From: JAGVSR01 sp963778225
Lineage (GTDB): Bacteria; Pseudomonadota; Alphaproteobacteria; Rhizobiales; Hyphomicrobiaceae
NCBI GenBank assembly: GCA_963778225.1
Contig: CAVZTR010000006.1
Span: 124,001-188,000, forward strand
Direction: 5' to 3'
DNA length: 64,000 nucleotides
Part shown: one piece after another, positions 27,056 to 36,497 of the stretch
Layout: each line of letters begins with the position of its first letter
Position numbering within the stretch: the first letter of the stretch is position 1
Made by a program: the position numbers and the translations under genes
The notes under the pieces: model-generated
Seen by the model: only the letters and a program-made list of their open reading frames with translations
Told to the model about the DNA's origin: nothing
Databases searched by the model: none

Positions 27056-28420
27056 TCACGCGGTGATGTAGTCTTCCGCAACGCGCTTCGGCTTCGGCAC
27101 ATCGGTGACAAACGGCTCCAGCGTTTCCAATCCGCGCGGAACCGGCCCTCCATACGCCCAGTCCAGCAATTCGACCGTATGAACGATTGGGATACTCATC
27201 CCGCCGCCGAGCTGCGTGATACAGCCGATGTTCCCAGCCGCCACCACATCCGGCCGCATCGTCTTGATGTTCTGAACCTTCCGATCGCGCAGCTGCGTCG
27301 CGATCTCCGGCTGCAGGATGTTGTACGTTCCCGCCGACCCGCAGCAGATGTGCCCCTCGGGAACATCGACGACGCTGAATCCCGCTTGGGTCAGCAAGGC
27401 CCTCGGCTCGTCGGTGATGCCCTGGCCGTGTTGCAGCGAACACGCCGAATGGTACGCGACCTTGATCGAGGACCAGCGTACCGGCGCCCCGATCCCGACA
27501 CCGGCTACGAACTCGCTGACGTCACGCGCGAGATCCGCGATCTGCTTCGCCTTTGCCGCATAGACGGGATCATCTGACAGCAGGTGGCCGTAGTCCTTCA
27601 CCACCGTTCCGCAGCCCGACGCATTGATCAGAACCGCATCGACCGGGCCCTTGCCGATCTCCTTCATCCACGCATCGATATTGCGCCGCGCCTGCGCCTT
27701 CGCTTCGTTCTCACGCCCCAGATGGTGCACCAGCGCGCCGCAGCACCCTGCCCCCGGCGCCACCACCACATCAATCCCGCGCCGCGCCAGCAATCGAACC
27801 GTTGCGTCGTTGATCGACGGCCTGAGGACCTGCTGCGCGCAGCCCGCCAGCATGATCACCCGCGCCCGACGCTCACTCTTGGTCGCAGCCGTACCCGGAC
27901 CCGAGAATTGCCCCGCCCGCGGCAGCACCGCAGGCGCCATATCGATCATGGTCGCAAGTTCTGACAGTCCCACGCGCCGCATCAGGCCACGAAACGGCCG
28001 CCCGAACGGTGCCGCACGAAGCGCCCAGCGAAACCGGCGCGGATAGGGCACGACGCGCGCCAGCAGTCCGCGCATGAACCGCGCCTTCGCCGGCCGCGGG
28101 GCCCGCTCCTCGATGTACGATCGCGCATGGTCGACGAGATGCATGTAGTCGACGCCGGACGGACACGTCGTCATGCACGACAGGCACGACAGGCACCGGT
28201 CGATGTGAAGGCGCACTTCCGCACTCGGATCGCGCCCGCCCTCGAACATGTCCTTCATCAGATAGATGCGGCCGCGAGGACTATCCCGCTCGTCACCGAG
28301 CACAACGTACGTCGAACACACCGCCGTACACAGCCCGCAATGCACACACCGGCGTAGGATACGTTCGGCCTCTGCCGTGCGCGGATCACTCAGCTGCTCG
28401 GCAGTGAAATTGGTCTGCAT
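27056..28420 (-). CDS. glcF: Glycolate oxidase iron-sulfur subunit
   Basis: A 454-residue Fe-S protein passing electrons from the GlcD/GlcE flavin subunits to the respiratory chain. It has two [4Fe-4S] ferredoxin motifs (CVHCGLCTAVC near 26-36 and CLSCLSCMTTCPSG near 73-86) and two CCG domains (AGCCGALVHHLG and ICCGSAGTYNI). Length fits GlcF. It is the last gene of glcD-glcE-glcF, about 40 bp after glcE. Confidence 0.94.
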   Translation of the reverse strand: MQTNFTAEQLSDPRTAEAERILRRCVHCGLCTAVCSTYVVLGDERDSPRGRIYLMKDMFEGGRDPSAEVRLHIDRCLSCLSCMTTCPSGVDYMHLVDHARSYIEERAPRPAKARFMRGLLARVVPYPRRFRWALRAAPFGRPFRGLMRRVGLSELATMIDMAPAVLPRAGQFSGPGTAATKSERRARVIMLAGCAQQVLRPSINDATVRLLARRGIDVVVAPGAGCCGALVHHLGRENEAKAQARRNIDAWMKEIGKGPVDAVLINASGCGTVVKDYGHLLSDDPVYAAKAKQIADLARDVSEFVAGVGIGAPVRWSSIKVAYHSACSLQHGQGITDEPRALLTQAGFSVVDVPEGHICCGSAGTYNILQPEIATQLRDRKVQNIKTMRPDVVAAGNIGCITQLGGGMSIPIVHTVELLDWAYGGPVPRGLETLEPFVTDVPKPKRVAEDYITA

Positions 28421-28462
28421 CTCGTCTCCTGGTTCGGCCGCACTCGGGGCGCCAACCCACGA

Positions 28463-29683
28463 TTACATCGTCTGATACATCCGACCCGGATTGAGAAGCC
28501 CTTGCGGATCGAAGGCCTGCTTCAACCCCCGCGACAGTTTCTCGATACCCGGCGCCTGCGGCTGAAACACTTCGACTTCCCGCCGCACCGCTTCCCGCGC
28601 CCGGATCAGCGTCGCATGCCCGCCCGCGATGGCCACCGCGCGGCGAATGTCGGCCGCCCCTGCGTCGGCGCAATCGGGGATCTCGAGCCACACGAGCCCG
28701 CCCGACCAGTCGAACGTCGCCTCCACCGGCATGTGACGCCTCAGCGTCGCCACGAGTTCCGCGGCCTTGCGTGGCGACGTCGAAACCCGCCACAGGATGG
28801 CATCCGAAGCGGGTGCAAATGCCATCCGCCGGATCTCTCCCCAAAAGCCCAGCGACGCTTCAAGATCCAGTTCCATCGGCTTGCCATAGGCCTTGAGCGC
28901 CTCGATCAAGCGTCCCTTGCGGTAGCGCACGGACTTCATGAAGTTCTCCACCCGCAGCGCCGTCAGCGACGTCTTCTGTCCTGCCAGCGGCGGCGTGGCA
29001 ATGCGCGCTGCGTGCGCGGGCGTCAGATGCACCGTCCCCGACACTTCGTACGGCGTTCCCATCGCGAGCGACATCAGCTCGATAGCGAGATCCTCCGGCA
29101 AACCGGAATAGACGATCGTCGCGATATCGTCCGGCAGCGGCGCCACCTTGAACGTGACTTCCGTCAGCACCGCGAGCGTGCCCCAGCTTCCGGTCAGCCC
29201 GCGCGCCACATCATAACCGGTGACGTTCTTCATCACCCGGCCACCCGATTTGAAGATCTCCGCACGCCCGTTGACGCCGCGCACTCCAATCAGGTGATCC
29301 CGGGCCGAGCCGACGGTGATCCGCCGCGACCCCGAATTATTTGTGGCGAACACCGCGCCGATCGTCTGCAACCCCGGCCGCGACGCCAATGCCGGACCAT
29401 AGTCCATGGGCTCGAACGGCAGCATCTGCCCGCGCGACGCCAATTCCGCCTCGACCTGCGAGACCGGTGTCCCGGCCCGGGCAGACATCACCAGTTCGGT
29501 GGGCTCATAGAGCGTAATGCCACGCAGGCTCGCCGTCGTGATGACGGCCGACGCGATGACCGGATGTCCGATCGCGCGCTTGGTTCCCGCTCCCACAATT
29601 TCGACGGGCAGGTTCTGCTCGCCAAGCTGAGCGAGGATGCTCTTCAATTCCCAGTCGGCCGCCGGTCTCAGAATCTCGCTCAC
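28463..29683 (-). CDS. glcE: Glycolate oxidase FAD-binding subunit GlcE
   Basis: A 406-residue protein with an FAD_binding_4 (PCMH) domain. Motifs include VEIVGAGTKRAIGHP near 27-41, TIGAVFATNNSGSRRITVGSARDHLIG near 110-136, and VMKNVTGYDVARGLTGSWGTL. The C-terminal LNPGRMY block is typical of the glycolate/lactate flavoprotein group. It lies 17 bp after glcD. Confidence 0.94.
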   Translation of the reverse strand: MSEILRPAADWELKSILAQLGEQNLPVEIVGAGTKRAIGHPVIASAVITTASLRGITLYEPTELVMSARAGTPVSQVEAELASRGQMLPFEPMDYGPALASRPGLQTIGAVFATNNSGSRRITVGSARDHLIGVRGVNGRAEIFKSGGRVMKNVTGYDVARGLTGSWGTLAVLTEVTFKVAPLPDDIATIVYSGLPEDLAIELMSLAMGTPYEVSGTVHLTPAHAARIATPPLAGQKTSLTALRVENFMKSVRYRKGRLIEALKAYGKPMELDLEASLGFWGEIRRMAFAPASDAILWRVSTSPRKAAELVATLRRHMPVEATFDWSGGLVWLEIPDCADAGAADIRRAVAIAGGHATLIRAREAVRREVEVFQPQAPGIEKLSRGLKQAFDPQGLLNPGRMYQTM

Positions 29684-29699
29684 GTCCGCAAATTCCTCG

Positions 29700-31173
29700 T
29701 CACTCGGCCGCCATGGCGGGCTCCGCCGGCCTCGACGCAGGCACCGGACGTCCGTCGAGCGGAAACACCTTGGCCGGGTTCAAAAGCCATCCTGCATCGA
29801 ACAGCGATTTGATCCGCATCTGCTGTGCCAGGTCCACGTCCGAGAACTGCACCCGCATCAGATCGCGCTTCTCGATCCCGACGCCGTGCTCTCCCGTCAG
29901 ACATCCGCCGGCCGCTACGCACAGCCGAAGGATATCCGCGCCCGCCTGTTCCGCCCGTTCCGCCTGCCGCGCGTCGTTCGCGTCATACATGATCAGCGGA
30001 TGCAGGTTGCCGTCACCGGCATGGAAGACATTGGCGACGCCGAGTCCGTAGCGCTTGCAGATGTTGGCGATCTCCTCCAGCACATACGTGAGCTGCGACA
30101 ACGGTATCGTGCCGTCCATGCAAAGGTAATCGGCTTTGCGGCCGATGGCGCCAAATGCGCTCTTGCGACCCTTCCAGATCTTCGCGCTCTGCGCATCGTC
30201 CGCGCTGATCACGAGCGACGAGGGACCTAATTCCTGGGCGAGCCCGCCAATGTAGGCGAGCCGGTCCGCGATCTCTTCCTCCGACCCTTCGACCTCGACG
30301 ATCAGCAGCGCTTCCACGTCCAGAGGATAGCCGGCTTTCGCGAACGCTTCGCACACCTCGATCGCCGGACGGTCCATGAATTCGATCGCCACCGGCACGA
30401 TGCCGGACGCGATGATCCGCGACACGCAAATGCTGGCCTTCGCCGTCGATTCAAAACCGATCAGCATCGGCCGCGCGCCCTCCGCCTGACGCAGAATGCG
30501 CACCGTCGCTTCCGTGACGATGCCGAGTTGCCCCTCCGACCCGATGATGAGCGCGAGGAAATCATAACCCTCGGCATCGAGATGCTCGCCGCCGATTTCG
30601 ACGACCGACCCGTCCATCATCACCATCTTGACGCCGAGCACATTGTTGGTCGTCACGCCATACTTCAGACAGTGCGCACCACCCTGAGTTCATCGCAATG
30701 TTGCCGGCGAGCGTGCACGCAAGCTGGCTCGAAGGATCGGGCGCGTAGAAGAACCCGCTGGGGCCGACTGCCGCTGAAATGGCAAGATTGGTGATGCCCG
30801 TCTGCACCCGCGCGAAGCGCGCGACCGTGTCCACCTCGAGCACTTTGTTCATGCGCGACACGCCGATCACGACAGCGTCCTCCGCAGGCAGGGCCCCGCC
30901 GCACAGCGACGTCCCCGCCCCGCGCGGCACGACTTTGATGCCGTTCGCGTTGCAGTAACCCAGCACCGCCGCCACGCTCTCGGTCGTTTCCGGAAGCACA
31001 ACGGCGAGCGGCATGCGCTTGTAGGCCGTGAACGCGTCGGTCTCGTAGGCGCGACGCCCGTCTTCGTCCGCGATCACGGCTCCCGCGCCGGCGATGGCAA
31101 CGAGATCCTTGACGATCGCATCGCGCCGGTCGAGCACGGAAGATTCGGGATCTGGAAGCGCAATCGAGCTCAT
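29700..31173 (-). pseudogene. glcD: Glycolate oxidase subunit GlcD, disrupted by a +1 frameshift
   Basis: The FAD-linked glycolate/D-lactate oxidase subunit is split over two frames. The N-terminal part (start 31173, MSSIALPDPESS) runs through GAGTSLCGGALP and ends its homology at GNIAMNSG. The C-terminal part resumes in another frame with TTNNVLGVKMVMMDG and runs to 29700. One extra base in the G-run (CCC at 30682-30684 on the + strand) explains it: removing one G restores the family motif NSGGAH and an unbroken protein of about 490 residues, the GlcD length. Everything else looks intact, so this is either a very recent lesion or a sequencing error. Confidence 0.85.
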
Positions 31174-31573
31174 TTGGTCCTGTTCCTGCCGGTCCTGCGA
31201 CGCCCGGATTCACACATGAGGCTAAGTATAACCGACTGTAAAACAACAGCTTCGCAGCCACGGCGGCGTGTGCGCATGTTCGAAGAGTCAACGTAGATGA
31301 GTTCCGTCCCAACCTGCTACGTCATAACCGAACACGCCAGATGAAGATCCAACATCGAGTTGAAGTCCTGAGGCAGTCAGAAGCTCATTCGTGACGGCAA
31401 TCCACCACTTCAGCATCTTCGCACGCGGGGCCAGGACCGGCAACATGTCGGCCGCGTTCATAGCTCGGCGACAAGACACGCGCGAAGCCTGCGGCTGCCA
31501 TCCCAGTGTTTGCCATCCGCTCCGCTCTCCCCTATCGGTTTGAGGTGAACCTCGCGCCCTGGAGAGCGAAGTC
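31174..31573. other. Divergent gap between glcD and lutA
   Basis: About 400 bp without a recognisable gene. A 58-codon minus-strand frame (31288-31461) has some protein-like composition but no good ribosome site. The divergent promoters of the glc and lut units must lie here. The section near 31205-31255 is AT-richer than its surroundings and is the likeliest promoter area. Confidence 0.4.
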
Positions 31574-32347
31574 GTGCAGGCCCCTCGCGCCGGTCTTTTC
31601 GTGACCTGCCTCGTCGATCTCATGCGACCGTCCGTCGGCTTTGCTGCCGCACGCTTGATCGAAGCAACCGGCTGCAAAGTGATCGTTCCGGAACGCCAAA
31701 CCTGCTGCGGCCAGCCCGCCTATAACTCCGGCGCCCGCGCCACGGCCAGAGACCTCGCCCTTCAGACTGTCCGCGCCTTCGCCGATTGTGATTATGTCGT
31801 TGTGCCCTCCGGTTCCTGCGCCGCCATGCTCAAGGTGCACTACCCGCGTCTCATGACGAACGAGCCGACCGACGTTCAAATCGAAGTGGCAGCCTTTGCC
31901 GCCAAGGTCCACGAACTTTGCACTTTCCTGATCACCATCCGCCCCCTCAAAGAGGTCCCCGGCCGCTACATGGGCCGCGTCACCTACCACGATGCCTGCT
32001 CCGGCCTGCGCGAATTGGGCGTCAAGGCCGCGCCCCGCCGTCTGCTTGCTCTCGTGCCCGGCGTTGAACTCACCGAGATGGCCGAACCGGAAACCTGCTG
32101 CGGATTCGGCGGTGTCTTCGCTGAGAAATACGCCGGCATCTCGAATGCGATCGTCACCCGCAAAGCAGATGACGCCAACGCCACCAGAGCCGATCTCCTG
32201 CTTGCCGGCGATCTCGGCTGCCTGATGAACATGGCCGGCAAGCTCACGCGCGATGGCCGCCCTCTCGCGTGCCGCCACATTGCGGAGGTCCTGGCCGGTG
32301 AGCTTGCCGATCCTCCCATCGGCCATAGCCCGACGGATGTGCCGTGA
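31574..32347 (+). CDS. lutA: L-lactate utilisation Fe-S protein LutA/LldE
   Basis: A 257-residue protein with two CCG domains (QTCCGQPAYNSG near 43-54 and ETCCGFGGVFAEKYAGIS near 175-192), as in LutA/LldE, the heterodisulfide-reductase-like subunit of the LutABC L-lactate dehydrogenase. The start is a GTG preceded by GGAGAGCG. It overlaps lutB by 4 bp. It is divergent from glcDEF. Confidence 0.92.
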   Translation: MQAPRAGLFVTCLVDLMRPSVGFAAARLIEATGCKVIVPERQTCCGQPAYNSGARATARDLALQTVRAFADCDYVVVPSGSCAAMLKVHYPRLMTNEPTDVQIEVAAFAAKVHELCTFLITIRPLKEVPGRYMGRVTYHDACSGLRELGVKAAPRRLLALVPGVELTEMAEPETCCGFGGVFAEKYAGISNAIVTRKADDANATRADLLLAGDLGCLMNMAGKLTRDGRPLACRHIAEVLAGELADPPIGHSPTDVP

Positions 32348-33771
32348 CCGCCTCGCCCGCCACGTTCCGCGAAAATGCCGGCGCAGCTCTCGCCGACGAG
32401 CGGCTGCAAACGGCGCTTGCGAAACTTCCCGGCGGCCTCGTCGCACAGCGCCGCGCAGCCGTCGCCGCCGTTCCGGAATTCGAATCGATGCGCGAACAAG
32501 CCCGCGCCATTCGCGACGCCACACTCGACAATCTCGCCGCCCATCTCGAAGCCTTCGAGGCAAAAGCGACGGCCATGGGCTCGGCCGTCCATTGGGCAGC
32601 CGACGCCACCGAGGCTCGCCGCGTCATCACGGACATCTGCCGCGCCGCCAATGCGCGCCGGATCGTCAAAGGCAAGTCGATGGTATCTGAGGAAATCGGC
32701 CTCAACGCCCATCTTGAGGAACAAGGCCTCGAAGTCATCGAAAGCGACCTAGGCGAATACATCATCCAGAAGCGCGGCGAGGCTCCAAGCCACATTATCG
32801 CCCCGGCGATCCACTTGACCGAAGCCGACGTCGAAGCCGACTTCCGCTCCTACCATACGCACCTGCCGCCCGACCGCCCGCTACCCAATCCGGAAAGTCT
32901 CGTCTCGGAAGCCCGCGGAGTGCTGCGCGAAAAATTTCTGACAGCCGACGTCGGCATCACCGGCGCCAACTTCCTCGTCGCCGAAACCGGTTCGTCCATC
33001 ATCGTCACCAACGAAGGCAACGGCGATCTCTCTCAAACGCTGCCGCGCATCCACGTCGTCGTCGCCACCATCGACAAAGTCGTGCCCACGCTCGATGAAG
33101 CGATGACCCTCCTGCGCGTTCTCGCCCGCTCGGCGACGGGCCAGGACATGACGGCGTACACCACGTTCGCGACCGGCCCGCGCCGCGCCGCTGATCTCGA
33201 CGGCCCGGCCGAATGCCACATCGTGCTGGTCGATAACGGCCGCACCGATATGCTCGCCTCCGGAATGCGCGACGCGTTGCGCTGCATCCGGTGTGGCGCG
33301 TGCATGAACCATTGCCCTGTCTACAACGCCATCGGCGGCCACGCTTACGGCTGGGTGTATCCCGGTCCTATCGGAGCCGTGCTCACCCCCGCACTTCTCG
33401 GCATCGCGGAAACCAGCCATCTCCCTAACGCGTCCACCTTCTGCGGCAGCTGCGAAGCCGTCTGCCCGGTCAAGATCCCCCTCGTCTCACTGATGCGCAC
33501 GTGGCGGGAACGCGCGCACGAGCAAGGCACCGGGTCGCGGACGAGCCGCGCGCTCTCATCACTCTGGGCGTACGCCGCCACGCGCCCCGCCCTCTATCAT
33601 CTCCTCGCCCGCTTCGGCGTCGCGTTCGGCGGCGCCCTCGGCCGCTCGAAAGGCCGCTTTAGCCGTCTGCCGATCGCGCGGGGATGGCTGCGAGACCGCG
33701 ATCTCCCCGCTCCGCAGGGCCGCACCTTCCAGCAACTCTGGAAAGAAACCGAGCGCGGTGTCCCCCGATGA
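32344..33771 (+). CDS. lutB: L-lactate utilisation Fe-S protein LutB/LldF
   Basis: A 475-residue protein with the LUD domain N-terminally (about 75-300, including KGKSMVSEEIGLN and TGANFLVAETGSSIIVTNEGNG) and two [4Fe-4S] clusters (CIRCGACMNHCPVYNAIGG near 316-334 and CGSCEAVCPVKIPL near 365-378). It is the central subunit of LutABC, which oxidises L-lactate to pyruvate. It overlaps lutA and lutC by 4 bp each, so the three are translated together. Confidence 0.94.
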   Translation: MTASPATFRENAGAALADERLQTALAKLPGGLVAQRRAAVAAVPEFESMREQARAIRDATLDNLAAHLEAFEAKATAMGSAVHWAADATEARRVITDICRAANARRIVKGKSMVSEEIGLNAHLEEQGLEVIESDLGEYIIQKRGEAPSHIIAPAIHLTEADVEADFRSYHTHLPPDRPLPNPESLVSEARGVLREKFLTADVGITGANFLVAETGSSIIVTNEGNGDLSQTLPRIHVVVATIDKVVPTLDEAMTLLRVLARSATGQDMTAYTTFATGPRRAADLDGPAECHIVLVDNGRTDMLASGMRDALRCIRCGACMNHCPVYNAIGGHAYGWVYPGPIGAVLTPALLGIAETSHLPNASTFCGSCEAVCPVKIPLVSLMRTWRERAHEQGTGSRTSRALSSLWAYAATRPALYHLLARFGVAFGGALGRSKGRFSRLPIARGWLRDRDLPAPQGRTFQQLWKETERGVPR

Positions 33772-34391
33772 GCCGCGACGCCATCCTTGCCCGTATCCGC
33801 GCCGCCAACACGACCGCACCAGCGACCGTTCCAATCACGCCATCCGCACCGCCAAGCCTTGTCAGCCACGGCGACGGCGCCATCGCGCGGTTCCGTGCCG
33901 CCGCCACCTCCAAAGGCATGACCGTGGTGGACGTGAAGGGACCGCAGATGCTTCCAGCATCGGTTGCCGAAGCACTTTCCGCCGCACGCATCGCCTATCG
34001 CGCGATCCGCCTCAACGATGCCGCCTTGGCCGACCTCCCCTGGTCCGAAGCCGGCTTCACAATCGGTCGCGGCGCGGCCACTCCTGAGGACGCCCTCACC
34101 TTTTCCCGCGCCCTCGCCGCCGTCGCCGAAACCGGAACGCTTATGCTCGCATCCGGAGTCGAGAACCCCACGACGCTGGCGTTTCTTCCGGAGACGCACC
34201 TCGTCGCCATCGACCGCACGAGCATCCTCGGTACCTTCGAAGACGCGACAGCCCTCCTGCGCCAAACCTACGGCACCACGCTTCCGCGCACGGTCAACTT
34301 CATCTCCGGCGCCTCCCGCACCGGCGACATTGGCGGCCGCATCGTCCACGGCGCCCACGGCCCCCGCCACCTCTTCGTCTTCATCATCTAA
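33768..34391 (+). CDS. lutC: L-lactate utilisation protein LutC/LldG
   Basis: A 207-residue LUD-domain protein. The start MSRDAILARIRAA and the C-terminal GTFEDATALLRQ...NFISGASRTGDIGGRIVHGAHGPRHLFVFII are the LutC signature. It overlaps the lutB stop by 4 bp. Two copies of the bulged hairpin element begin 8 bp after the stop codon. Confidence 0.93.
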   Translation: MSRDAILARIRAANTTAPATVPITPSAPPSLVSHGDGAIARFRAAATSKGMTVVDVKGPQMLPASVAEALSAARIAYRAIRLNDAALADLPWSEAGFTIGRGAATPEDALTFSRALAAVAETGTLMLASGVENPTTLAFLPETHLVAIDRTSILGTFEDATALLRQTYGTTLPRTVNFISGASRTGDIGGRIVHGAHGPRHLFVFII

Positions 34392-34398
34392 GTCCCTC

Positions 34399-34436
34399 GC
34401 CTTCCGGCCGGCTCCGCGCCAGCGGAGTTCGAAGGC
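34399..34436 (+). repeat. Asymmetric bulged hairpin element, copy 2
   Basis: Outer stem GCCTTCCG (34399-34406) with TCGAAGGC (34429-34436), the two innermost pairs broken; left bulge GCCGG; inner stem CTCCGC / GCGGAG; loop GCCA; right bulge T. First of a tandem pair right after lutC. Confidence 0.85.
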
Positions 34437-34452
34437 GCAAAACCTGAACCCC

Positions 34453-34490
34453 GCCTTCCGGCCGGCTCCGCGCCAGCGGAGTCGGAAGGC
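34453..34490 (+). repeat. Asymmetric bulged hairpin element, copy 3
   Basis: Perfect outer stem GCCTTCCG (34453-34460) with CGGAAGGC (34483-34490); left bulge GCCGG; perfect inner stem CTCCGC / GCGGAG; loop GCCA; right bulge T. Second of the tandem pair, 16 bp after the first. Confidence 0.88.
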
Positions 34491-34495
34491 GCAAT

Positions 34496-34521
34496 AAAAA
34501 AGGGTGCCGCGAACGGCACCC
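34496..34521 (-). terminator. Rho-independent terminator of the small Cys-rich gene
   Basis: On the minus strand a 7-bp stem GGGTGCC / GGCACCC (34515-34521 and 34502-34508), loop GTTCGC, is followed by six T residues. It lies 25 bp beyond the stop of the small Cys-rich gene. Confidence 0.88.
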
Positions 34522-34545
34522 TTCGAAATTCGAAAACGAGTTGAA

Positions 34546-34758
34546 TTACTTCCCGCGGCAGCTCTGCAGACACTTGGTGAGTTCTGCGTCGCAGCTGGGA
34601 TCGCCCGCCTTGGCCTTACGGCATGCGTTTTCCTGCGCGTAGCACTGCGCCGCACACTGGTTGGCCGACGCTTCATCACCGCCGATGAAACGTCCGCCTG
34701 CGGTGAGAGCCGCCACAGCGGTACCAACCGCCACCAGGGCGTATGTCCAGGTCTTCAT
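34546..34758 (-). CDS. Small secreted Cys-rich protein
   Basis: A 70-residue protein with an N-terminal signal or anchor (MKTWTYALVAVGTAVAALTAG) and a short mature part with six Cys. Two CX3C pairs, NQCAAQC and KCLQSC, flank two further Cys in ENACRK and DPSCDA. The spacing suggests a disulfide-linked helical hairpin, as in twin CX3C folds. I do not recognise the family. It has its own strong terminator, so it is probably a real monocistronic gene. The ATG at 34758 is preferred over 34791 for its signal peptide. Confidence 0.7.
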   Translation of the reverse strand: MKTWTYALVAVGTAVAALTAGGRFIGGDEASANQCAAQCYAQENACRKAKAGDPSCDAELTKCLQSCRGK

Positions 34759-34893
34759 CCTCACCGTCGTCCTCCGCGCCCATCGGGGCAATTACGAGCA
34801 AAGCCATTCCGCTTCGTTGCCCAGGTTCTACAGCGCCGAGGATGAACGCGACCTGAACCGTGGGCAAGCGTCTATCGAAAGTGGAAGGTTAAC

Positions 34894-34920
34894 CCCCACA
34901 CCGGCCTGTCGAGTGTGGGG
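34894..34920 (+). repeat. Short form of the bulged hairpin, copy A
   Basis: CCCCAC (34894-34899) pairs with GTGGGG (34915-34920); left bulge ACCGG; core CCTGTCGAG; right T. It follows the same template as the long elements but with a two-base inner stem. Confidence 0.65.
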
Positions 34921-34930
34921 TCTAAAAGCG

Positions 34931-34956
34931 CTCACAGCGGCCTGCCGAGTGTGGGG
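34931..34956 (+). repeat. Short form of the bulged hairpin, copy B
   Basis: CTCAC (34931-34935) pairs imperfectly with GTGGGG (34951-34956); left bulge AGCGG; core CCTGCCGAG; right T. It ends 2 bp before the gshA stop codon. Confidence 0.55.
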
Positions 34957-34958
34957 CT

Positions 34959-36353
34959 TCAAAAAGCAAGCTCGACGAAAATGGGATCGACCGATCCGTT
35001 CCACCGTCCGTGGTAGCGTTCAAGCAATTCGTCGGCCACGGTTTTCCGCTCGTGAACCAGTTCGAACAGCGGCTCCAGATAGAGCGTTTCGTCCTGTCCG
35101 AACGGATTGACCTCGGCCCGGCGCCGTAGCCCACCCCGCGCAATGTGCAGCACGTCCAGCGCCATCTGCCAGACGGTTGTATCGCGAAACGGCGTCTCGA
35201 ATGCGAGCCGCGGCACGCCATTCCTGAGCCCTTGCCGCTCCTCCGCCGTCCAGCCTTTGACGTAATGCCATGCCGCATCCAGCGCCTGCTCGTCATAGAG
35301 CAGCCCGACCCAGAAGGCCGGCAGCGCACAGATCCGCCGCCACCGTCCGCCGTCCGCTCCGCGCATTTCGAGAAAGCGCTTCAGACGCACTTCGGGAAAC
35401 AGCGTCGTCAAATGGTCGGACCAATCGTCGAGCGTCGGACGCTCCCCAGGCAGCGCGTCGAGCTTCCCATCGATGAACGACCTAAACGACGCCCCCGCCA
35501 CATCGATATAGTGCCCATCGCGATAAACGAAATACATTGGCACATCGAGCGCGTAGTCGACGTAGCGCTCATATCCCATGCCGTCTTCGAACACGAACGG
35601 CAGCATGCCCGTGCGGTTGGGATCGGTATCCCGCCACACCTCACTGCGCAGCGATTTGAATCCGTTCGGCTTGCCCTCGGTGAACGGCGACGACGCAAAC
35701 AGCGCGGTCGCAATTGGCTGCAGCGCCAACGACACGCGCAGCTTTTTCACCATGTCGGCTTCGTCGGCGAAGTCCAGGTTCACCTGGATCGTTGCCGTGC
35801 GATACATCATGTCGAGACCGCGCTTGCCGACTTGCGGCATGTAGCGCGTCATCACTTTGTAGCGCTCCTTCGGCATCTGCGGCGTCTCAGCCAGCGTCCA
35901 CTTCGGCGAAAACCCCACCCCGATGAAGCCGATCCCCAGGTCCTCGCCCACGTCGATCACTTCGCGCAGGTGCTCCTGCGTCTCTGCCGCCGTCTGATGC
36001 AAACTCTGCAACGGCGCACCCGACAATTCGAACTGCCCGCCGGGCTCCAGACTGATGGTCCCGCCGAGCAGTCCCTGCGTTTCGATGTCCGGCCGCTTCA
36101 GCGCGATAATGTTTGCGCCTTCCATAATCGGTTCCCACCCATACCGCTGGATGAGCGCCTCCATGAGCGCGCGAATGCCGTCCGGCCCCTCGTACGGAAC
36201 CGGCGTCAGGCAGCACGTATGGAAAACGAACTTCTCGTGCTCCGTACCGATCCGCCATTGCGACTTCGGCTTTTCGCCGGCCGCAATCCAGCCGACGAGG
36301 TCGGCCCGCGACGTAACGATGGGGCTGGCGTCACCAATTTGGCGCGTGGACAT
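34959..36353 (-). CDS. gshA: Glutamate-cysteine ligase (alphaproteobacterial/plant type)
   Basis: A 464-residue enzyme making gamma-glutamylcysteine, the first step of glutathione synthesis. Family blocks include WRIGTEHEKFVF near 33-44, SLEPGGQFELSGAPL near 105-119, YMPQVGKRGLDMMYRTATIQVNLDFADE, FEDGMGYERYVDYALDVPMYFVYR and FLEMRGADGG. This is the class III type shared by alphaproteobacteria and plants. The frame is open to 36452, but the ATG at 36353 (MSTRQIGDASP) gives the family length. It ends in a tandem pair of short hairpin elements. Confidence 0.94.
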   Translation of the reverse strand: MSTRQIGDASPIVTSRADLVGWIAAGEKPKSQWRIGTEHEKFVFHTCCLTPVPYEGPDGIRALMEALIQRYGWEPIMEGANIIALKRPDIETQGLLGGTISLEPGGQFELSGAPLQSLHQTAAETQEHLREVIDVGEDLGIGFIGVGFSPKWTLAETPQMPKERYKVMTRYMPQVGKRGLDMMYRTATIQVNLDFADEADMVKKLRVSLALQPIATALFASSPFTEGKPNGFKSLRSEVWRDTDPNRTGMLPFVFEDGMGYERYVDYALDVPMYFVYRDGHYIDVAGASFRSFIDGKLDALPGERPTLDDWSDHLTTLFPEVRLKRFLEMRGADGGRWRRICALPAFWVGLLYDEQALDAAWHYVKGWTAEERQGLRNGVPRLAFETPFRDTTVWQMALDVLHIARGGLRRRAEVNPFGQDETLYLEPLFELVHERKTVADELLERYHGRWNGSVDPIFVELAF

Positions 36354-36497
36354 CGAGGACCTTGGGACAAACGAAGCAGCACGCGATGGGGTCGGCGTGC
36401 ACGAAGCAAAGCTTATGACGAGGAGCCCCTCGGCGTACAAGTGCCGAGACAACCTTTGCGGTAAACGCGGGCACCCGTCCGCCGGATGCCTCCACGG

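Noticed and set aside
30550..30700. Programmed frameshift in glcD
   Set aside because: There is no slippery heptamer or downstream pseudoknot, and glcD is not known to use recoding. A mutation or sequencing error in a G-run is simpler.
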